Assembly (NCBI GenBank): GCA_010094045.1 | Contig: ML986680.1 | Coordinates: 62,001 to 126,000 of the forward strand | Direction: 5' to 3' | DNA: 64,000 nucleotides | Source: Lojkania enalia | Taxonomy: Eukaryota > Ascomycota > Dothideomycetes > Pleosporales | In this document: in pieces, positions 58,380 through 64,000 of the stretch | How the letters are laid out: each line of letters opens with the position of its first letter | How positions within the stretch are numbered: position 1 is the stretch's first letter | Translations under genes and position numbers: made by a program | The notes under the pieces: generated by a model | What the model saw: the letters and a program-made list of their open reading frames with translations, nothing else | Databases searched by the model: none | Told to the model about the DNA's origin: nothing

Positions 58380-59078
58380 CTATACACTATCCTCAAAAAC
58401 ATCTTCCACGCCCCTCTGAACCATCCACCGGACAAGCACACTATGTACCCACCTCCCCACTGCCCGTTCAAGCACTAGTTTCTCACCGCCGATCTTTTTC
58501 CGCCAAAGAACAACGTCGTTTATGATTCTGACCGCTCCTAGATCACTATTGTCCTCATTCGTCTCGTTTTCGATTTCTACAGCCAGCAGCCCCTCCACCT
58601 TCGGTCCATTATAACTCGCCGGCGCATCAAGCTTGAGCACTATTTGAGACTGACCTCGAGAGGATACAGCATATACGCCACAAACTCTATCCCCTTCTTC
58701 AAACCCCAGCCCCCGGATATAATCCGGCTCGAATGATACCCGATCGTTCGGATCTGCAATGGACCGCTTGATCGCCCATGCGGGCGGTGCCTTGATAAAT
58801 GCCAACATATTGTGCCTCAGGTAACTGGTTAAGAGCTCTGGATAGAGGCCTTTATTAGTCGCGAGTCGCAGGTTCTGGATATTCTTCCATGCGCGTTCGT
58901 GCCAGATGATATACTCATCCACATGCTGGCAAACCTCTTTTGGAAGTGCAACAGAGTCGTCTTGCAGATGCGGCGTGGTCTGGCATTGTACTTTGTCTTT
59001 AAGAGTGAGATGGAGGTATGCAAGGTAGGCGGTGGGGAGGACGACGGGTAATGAAACGACGGCTAGAAAGACGAACAT
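58380..59078 (-). CDS. Conserved fungal protein of unknown function with N-terminal membrane anchor
   Basis: Intronless, 232 aa, ATG at 59078. Residues 1-26 (MFVFLAVVSLPVVLPTAYLA onwards) form a membrane segment or uncleaved signal. The remainder has YLRHNMLAFIKAPPAWAI, DPNDRVSFEPDYIRGLGFEEG, RVCGVYAVSSRG, VLKLDAPASYNGPKVEGLL and a C-terminal GRWVHSVLVRWMVQRG. This pattern belongs to a family common in ascomycete genomes with no assigned role. The frame is intact, with no sign of decay, in contrast to its surroundings. Confidence 0.75.
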   Translation of the reverse strand: MFVFLAVVSLPVVLPTAYLAYLHLTLKDKVQCQTTPHLQDDSVALPKEVCQHVDEYIIWHERAWKNIQNLRLATNKGLYPELLTSYLRHNMLAFIKAPPAWAIKRSIADPNDRVSFEPDYIRGLGFEEGDRVCGVYAVSSRGQSQIVLKLDAPASYNGPKVEGLLAVEIENETNEDNSDLGAVRIINDVVLWRKKIGGEKLVLERAVGRWVHSVLVRWMVQRGVEDVFEDSV

Positions 59079-59894
59079 TTTTAATACCGTTGCTCAGCCA
59101 GGGCTTCAATTGAACGGTGCGTTAATGTTGAGGATTTTCGTGCATTTGCGCGGGATATAACTTTGGTATCTTGTGGGGGTATATAGTTTTCGCTTATATA
59201 TTGGTAGCTAGCTCTAGTCGTGCCAGCATTGGCATCGACGATGCGGCTCGGATTTTTCGTATCCAAAGCGCTGCTGGCCTTGGCATGGAAAATATAAGAA
59301 CGCTAATTGGAACGTTGGAGGCGATCTATTTCAAGGTCTGGCTGGATGTCAATTGCTTGATCATCAGACTATTATACCTGGATAGCATTGTCAGGCACCT
59401 TGAATCAACTCTCGCCGCCTTGGAATTCTACAATCGTGATACTGGGTTCGACGAACCCACTACGATCCTTCTCATCCTACTAAGCAACTCCGCCACTCTG
59501 AATGGTTTCCCCACGACTACAGACATTATCGTCTTAATTTGTAGTTCTCTTACATTTGTAGCGACTCCAATTACAGGTATATGTGTAGTTGACATGCGAT
59601 AGCACTTCATTTCTCCAATGTTTGCAACGGCAGTCAGTCCATTTATTACTATAGCAACTCCATGTCTGGGGACATTTGACTCCTTTTTTGGAGGGTTACC
59701 GTCGCCGCTTTTGGAGTCACTTGCACCCAAGGTGCCAAGCCCAACCTGCAACCCCGTCAGCTTTTCTTGCCTAGTTCCGCACCGCCCCATCCTGTCTCGT
59801 TTTAAGCTCGGCTATATAGTTCCTGCGCACATAGGGATCCTGCGCAGTCGCCCAAAACCAGCCACCCTACCAAAACACCATATAATGAAGTAAT
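59079..59894. other. Intergenic
   Basis: About 800 bp. A 143-codon frame at 59171-59602 on the plus strand starts at TTG-type codons and lacks a family match, so it is not called. Confidence 0.4.
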
Positions 59895-60300
59895 TTACAT
59901 AGATAATTGCCACTAATTGCACATAGATTCGAGAGTTGCAGCTGCAGTAGCCTCCTCTGTAGAAAGCACCCTTCTACGGGCCTGCTCAGCATCTGATTGG
60001 TCCTGAGCCTTCTTGATATTCTCGATATTTGTAAACCTCTCCTATAGGTCTATTTAACCCTTTTTACGCGACTTTAAAGGGCTAGCAGCCTCTATTAGGT
60101 GTTTAAGGCGTATGTTTTCTGCTTCTATTAGTTCTGCCCTGGTATTTATGGCTGACATAGCCTTGCCAACTTTACAGAAGACTAGCCGAATCGTGTAAGT
60201 AGTATTTCCAGATTCCTAAAGCTGCTGCTGTATGTAGTAGAGGTCCTAAGCTCTCTAAGGCGTATTATAAAGGGTGTTAATAGCTAATATAGGCCATAGA
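59895..60300 (-). mobile_element. pogo/Fot1-type DDE transposase, C-terminal relic
   Basis: One minus-strand frame reads the tail of a fungal pogo-like transposase: TLYNTP-stop-RA-stop-DLYYIQQQL-stop-ESGN, then VFCKVGKAMSAINTRAELIE, AENIRLKHLIEAASPLKSRK, KG-stop-IDL-stop-ERFTNIENIKKAQ and RRVLSTEEATAAATLESMC. The layout TPYNTP, a coiled-coil with RLK, then ERFxNIxxIKKAQ is the known C-terminal pattern of these elements. Six or more in-frame stops, all TAG or TAA, fit RIP. The catalytic part and inverted ends are not visible. Confidence 0.7.
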
Positions 60301-60527
60301 AGTGTTATAGGCCGGCTGGGCTAGGCCGGCAAGGAAAGGTAAAGTGGGGTAGGCACTCATGGAGTAGGCAGCCACATCATATCTCTCCACTGAGGCGGTA
60401 ATCATCGCTAGCGCGACGAAATCAATTTTTTTGGATTTTTTGTTAGTCCAAGTTCCGAAGTCAAACTTAATTACAAAGGGCAGTCTACCTTATCTACATT
60501 TGTAGCTGACAACCTGATTTAAATCAC

Positions 60528-62930
60528 ATGATCGAACTAGACGGAGTACAGTGCTCTCATGATGAGGCTTGTTCCGACTGCGAGCGAACGATATGTTCAC
60601 TCTTGAACAGTCCTTCTAAGCATGATGAACTTGTTATATGGCTTCCCAAACAACTCAAGTGTGAGGAGTGTCACGAGGAGTATCAGTGTCTATATTGTCT
60701 AAAGCTTGCGGTAAAGTTAAGGCTGAAAGAGAAACAAGAGAAAGCCAATAACGAGGGCGGAGATCAGACACTAAGGCTTATCATTGAAACGGAGCCGTTC
60801 TTTTCTAGAATCCTAAGAATGTGCTTCCCACCGCAGGTTTCAGATGGATTGCGAATTGCTTTAGGGAGCATGAGTGGTGGGATGCTCGCTTCTGATGGAG
60901 TTTGGTTTACAGCATTCGAAAATGACAAACGAATTGCTCCTACACTTTTGAGAGAACAGTACTCGTGGAATTCGAACCTCCGGCAACTTCGCTCTTGCCT
61001 TGAAGAATGTGAAAATTTCCACGGAGAATGCAAGAGGAAAGATGGAGGACAATTGTCATCTACAAAAGACTTATATCTTTTAGACCTGAAGGAGCGCCGG
61101 CTTGTCTCAAAACCTATTGACACTACTTTCGTCTGCCTCAGTTATGTCTGGGGTTCGGCACGTAGTGACATCCTTGACTGTAGGAAGTCTCGTCTGGGGA
61201 TGCTCATGCAAGAAAGCGCATTGGATGATCCCCACATATTCAGCCCACCTCTTACTGTTAGAGATTCGATGGAATTTGTCGAGGCCATGGGAGAACGATA
61301 TTTATGGGTGGATCGGTATTGCATCATTCAGGACGATCATTCCCACAAGGAGGCTCAGCTTAAGAGGATGTGTCAGATCTATGCCTCCGCAAGGTACACA
61401 GTGATAGCAGCAGATGGCACTTCTACAGATGGTTTGGTTGCTTGGCAATCCAGTAATAATCGCGACCATATGCAAAGTAATCTTTGGTATCACAACAAGA
61501 CGCACTCAATTCTTGCCGGAGTGGGGTTTGAGGAAGTTCCTTTCAATCAAAGTGCTTGGAACACGAGAGGCTGGACCCTCCAAGAAAAGCTTTTCTCTTC
61601 AAGGACCATAGTTTTCAGCGCCGGACAGGTATTCTGGAGATGTCATCAGGAATACTGGCAACAGGACTTTCACTATGCCTCAAGGTCCCGTTGGAACCAA
61701 TTTCAGCCTCTTGTTGCTCCGCCATGGTCGAGTATGCCCTACCTTGCGTCACTCGCTTCGACATTCTCTATAAGAGAGCTTACTTTTCCTTCCGATTGTG
61801 TAGCTGCGTTCTCTGGAATTCTAGGTTACCTTCAGCCCTATTTCCCTGGAGGATTTTTCTTTGCTATGCCCGAACTGTGGTTCGATATTGCTCTGCTCTG
61901 GGAACCAATTGATGCAAATGTTCGAGATAGGTTCCGACATGAGGAAATTGCTCCTGTACCAACCTGGTCTTGGGCTAGATGGAAGGGTAATCTCGCCTTT
62001 CGTGCCTGGGATATGGCAACACATCTGGTAGTCCTGGAGGAAAAGATGCAACCAAAGCTCTTCGAGGGATCTCTATGGAAAGATGTGCCCGAGGAGGCAA
62101 AAGAGAGTATCCGAAAAACAGCAAGAGGCCCACCCACAAGTCGGCTCGGAATCTCTCCATTGGTCCACTGGTACTCTGCACGAATTAGTAAGACGGCATC
62201 ACCCCATCTTAGGCCAATCCTCAATTGCTACAACCAATTCAGACATTTTGAAAAGAATATGGAGATCGAGCCTCCATCTCCTTGGATTCGAGTACCCACA
62301 TCAGATGGTTGCGTTTATACAACAATAGACGCAAGAGACGATTCTCCAATGTACAAATGCCCGATATATACGCTGGATGATGTCTTACCATCAAACGAGG
62401 ACGACTCAACCCACTCGCCCATACTTTTCGGCCATGTAAATAGAAGATTCCTACGTATAGGGAAGACCTCTGGGGCTAGGCTCTGCGATATTAGACCTGG
62501 CGGTCGCGAGCCTTCATTTTGTCTGGTACCCAATTTGCAGTTGTTATCACTGGACGGTGCACAAATTGGAACGATAACGGTAAACCAGGTCACTGAAAAG
62601 AGCATCGCCGAGGCCCTCGCCTCATCAAAAGTCATTGCTGCGCGCATTGGTCATTTACGCGAAACCCAGGACGACGTGGTGATAGAAGTGATAGCACTGT
62701 CTATGGGCGAGTGCCTTTGCCATGAATCTGGCGATACCATGTATCATCAACTATACCAATGGGAGACGAATAAGGGAAAGGAATCTAGTGATAATGTGTA
62801 TCGATATTACAACGTTATGTTTATCCATCGACGACCGGATGACATTGCAGAAAGAAGGGGAATTGGCAGAGTTGAGAGAGGCCTATGGGATGAAGGAGAC
62901 CCCGAAGAGATTGACATCTTTTTGGGTTGA
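60528..62930 (+). CDS. HET-domain protein, intact and intronless
   Basis: 800 aa, ATG at 60528. The N-terminus is cysteine-rich (CSHDEACSDC, then KCEECHEEYQCLYC, residues 9-57) and could bind zinc. The HET domain covers about residues 200-365: FVCLSYVWGSA, RYLWVDRYCIIQDD, MCQIYASARYTVIAADG and AWNTRGWTLQEKLFSSRTIV. Downstream comes the usual variable region (PVPTWSWARWKG; SDCVAAFSGILGYLQ). No internal stop, frameshift or intron, unlike the two other HET loci of the window. HET proteins act in cytosolic non-self recognition and cell death; partner and specificity cannot be told. It lies about 230 bp downstream of a transposase relic. Confidence 0.95.
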   Translation: MIELDGVQCSHDEACSDCERTICSLLNSPSKHDELVIWLPKQLKCEECHEEYQCLYCLKLAVKLRLKEKQEKANNEGGDQTLRLIIETEPFFSRILRMCFPPQVSDGLRIALGSMSGGMLASDGVWFTAFENDKRIAPTLLREQYSWNSNLRQLRSCLEECENFHGECKRKDGGQLSSTKDLYLLDLKERRLVSKPIDTTFVCLSYVWGSARSDILDCRKSRLGMLMQESALDDPHIFSPPLTVRDSMEFVEAMGERYLWVDRYCIIQDDHSHKEAQLKRMCQIYASARYTVIAADGTSTDGLVAWQSSNNRDHMQSNLWYHNKTHSILAGVGFEEVPFNQSAWNTRGWTLQEKLFSSRTIVFSAGQVFWRCHQEYWQQDFHYASRSRWNQFQPLVAPPWSSMPYLASLASTFSIRELTFPSDCVAAFSGILGYLQPYFPGGFFFAMPELWFDIALLWEPIDANVRDRFRHEEIAPVPTWSWARWKGNLAFRAWDMATHLVVLEEKMQPKLFEGSLWKDVPEEAKESIRKTARGPPTSRLGISPLVHWYSARISKTASPHLRPILNCYNQFRHFEKNMEIEPPSPWIRVPTSDGCVYTTIDARDDSPMYKCPIYTLDDVLPSNEDDSTHSPILFGHVNRRFLRIGKTSGARLCDIRPGGREPSFCLVPNLQLLSLDGAQIGTITVNQVTEKSIAEALASSKVIAARIGHLRETQDDVVIEVIALSMGECLCHESGDTMYHQLYQWETNKGKESSDNVYRYYNVMFIHRRPDDIAERRGIGRVERGLWDEGDPEEIDIFLG

Positions 62931-63163
62931 TGGTGTTAAGGAGGATTGAGTTTTGCTATTTGAACTGATATTTATTCTCGACGGTAACAGTTGCGTGAAT
63001 CTTCCTTTCCGAACCCATGGCTTGGTATGAATATTGATCTATTATATGAAAGGGAAATGAAACTACACTAGATAGAGCTTTGAAGAAAAATCTAAGTGTA
63101 GTCGAGTCCTCCATAAATGCGTCCGGTGAGGCTAGTTGCCGAGCACCATAAATTCCTGCTCCC

Positions 63164-64000
63164 TTAATCCGATTTACCTTTGGTGTCTTCTCCGGTTCTC
63201 CCTTTCGAAGTGTTATCGCCAACTTTACTACCTCCAGTATGCAAGATATTTTTCAGCCGTAAGAACCAACTTGTCATCAAATTACCCTCCTTAGTGTCTT
63301 CCCCGGTTTTACCTTTCAAAGTGACTCCACCGGCTTCTTCATCTCCATCTCCATTGTACGGCGTGTTTTTCAGCCACAAGAACCAACCTATCATAAGGAC
63401 TGCCGTTAGAGGAACTACAATAACAAAGTATATCCAGATCTCCTGCTTCTTATCACGAAACTGAAACATCTCGGTGGAGAAGACGGTGGCAACGAAGGCG
63501 CCCGGAAGAAACAGAATGGTCAGAATTGAGAGCGTTTTCATCGCCTTCGAGTCTCGGAGGGATTCTCTTGCCAGTTTCGATGATGTGTTATTGTCGTATT
63601 GGGCAATAAGGCTGGATAACTATTTGGCGAGTTACGTTTCTCATCTCTAATAGCGCAGTTTAGACAACGGAGAAACTTACAACATTGCGTTGGCTGTCTA
63701 TTTTGCCGGGTAGGCTTTCCATGTCCACATCTCGGCTCTTGGAAATATCAGCAAATATGGTTGCGATCTGACTCAATCCACTGTTATAGTGTAAGTCCTC
63801 GGTAAGTTGCTTGCCAAATTTCTCCTCAAATTTTCGTCGACGGCCAAGTTCTTCGAGCTCCATGTTGCATTTGTGGAGGATCTTGCTGAGCTCACGATAC
63901 TCTTTCCTTGATTTTTCGGGCTTGTTCACGGTCTCCAATTCTGCGAGGAGCCTCTCGTCTACCTCCTTTACATGAGCGAGAAGGGCTCCGAATCTTTTGG
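63164..64000 (-). CDS. CorA-like Mg2+-transporter-type membrane protein, C-terminal part (runs off the window)
   Basis: The gene enters at the right edge and ends at the TAA at 63164. Two exons are seen (64000-63681, 63619-63164); joining gives KIDSQRNV/LSSLIAQYDNN in frame. The helical stalk (VKEVDERLLAELETVNKPEK to GLSQIATIFADIS) precedes MKTLSILTILFLPGAFVATVFS, the first membrane helix of fungal CorA-like proteins, and a second helix, IWIYFVIVVPLTAVLMIGWF. The GMN motif of true Mg2+ channels is not seen; STEMFQF stands in the corresponding loop, as in many fungal CorA-like proteins. The tail carries an imperfect duplication (WFLWLKNT.../WFLRLKNI...). The transport substrate is uncertain. 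Confidence 0.85.
63171..63395. repeat. Imperfect tandem duplication in the CorA-like tail
   Basis: Two units with a period of 111-117 bp: GTGTCTTC at 63183 and GTGTCTTC at 63294, TTTTTCAGCC at 63249 and at 63366. In protein the units read WFLWLKNT to GKTGEDTKEG and WFLRLKNI to GRTGEDTKGK, differing at several residues. Confidence 0.75.

Noticed and set aside
1..64000. CRISPR arrays, rRNA, tRNA genes or bacterial operon structure
   Set aside because: No regularly spaced repeats, no recognisable RNA gene, and spliced genes throughout indicate a fungal nuclear genome.

Overview
The window reads as nuclear DNA of a filamentous ascomycete (Pezizomycotina). Introns are short (about 45-75 nt, GT-AG, one GC-AG). 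There are two Zn2Cys6 transcription factors, three HET-domain loci, several secreted degradative enzymes, and relics whose stop codons are of the CpA-to-TpA type left by repeat-induced point mutation (RIP). The order cannot be fixed from sequence alone. No CRISPR, rRNA or convincing tRNA was seen.

Layout. 0-9 kb: a secreted AA9 polysaccharide monooxygenase, a decayed HET gene, a four-TM protein, a second HET gene killed by RIP-type stops, and a 149-bp solo-LTR-like element with a perfect 5-bp target duplication. 9-24 kb: decayed sequence, a CmcJ/AsaB-like oxidoreductase, an SDR pseudogene split by a second copy of the element, two more four-TM paralogues, a Zn2Cys6 factor, a secreted DUF1996 protein and a secreted kievitone-hydratase/Diels-Alderase-like protein. 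24-34 kb: two unrecognised paralogues, a MYND-family pseudogene, a secreted lactonase-fold (carboxymuconate-cyclase-like) protein and a cupin. 36-50 kb is gene-dense: sedolisin, serine carboxypeptidase, PLP ammonia-lyase, HAD phosphatase, and a divergent MFS transporter/Zn2Cys6 pair sharing a symmetric CGG/CCG array. 50-64 kb: a proline-rich membrane protein, a RING gene with a TGA at a zinc-ligand position, decayed and AT-rich DNA, a conserved unknown, a pogo-type transposase tail, an intact intronless HET gene and the C-terminal part of a CorA-like transporter that runs off the right edge.

How the parts fit. The 36-50 kb block looks like ordinary gene-rich sequence (secreted peptidases, amino-acid metabolism, regulated transport). 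The flanks look like accessory sequence: HET genes in different states of decay, RIP-scarred pseudogenes, transposon remnants and a dispersed four-TM family. The CmcJ-like enzyme, the SDR pseudogene, a Zn2Cys6 factor and the kievitone-hydratase-like protein lie within about 12 kb and could be the remains of a metabolic cluster, but no backbone synthase is present. Gene models were joined by hand from reading frame, splice sites and family motifs.
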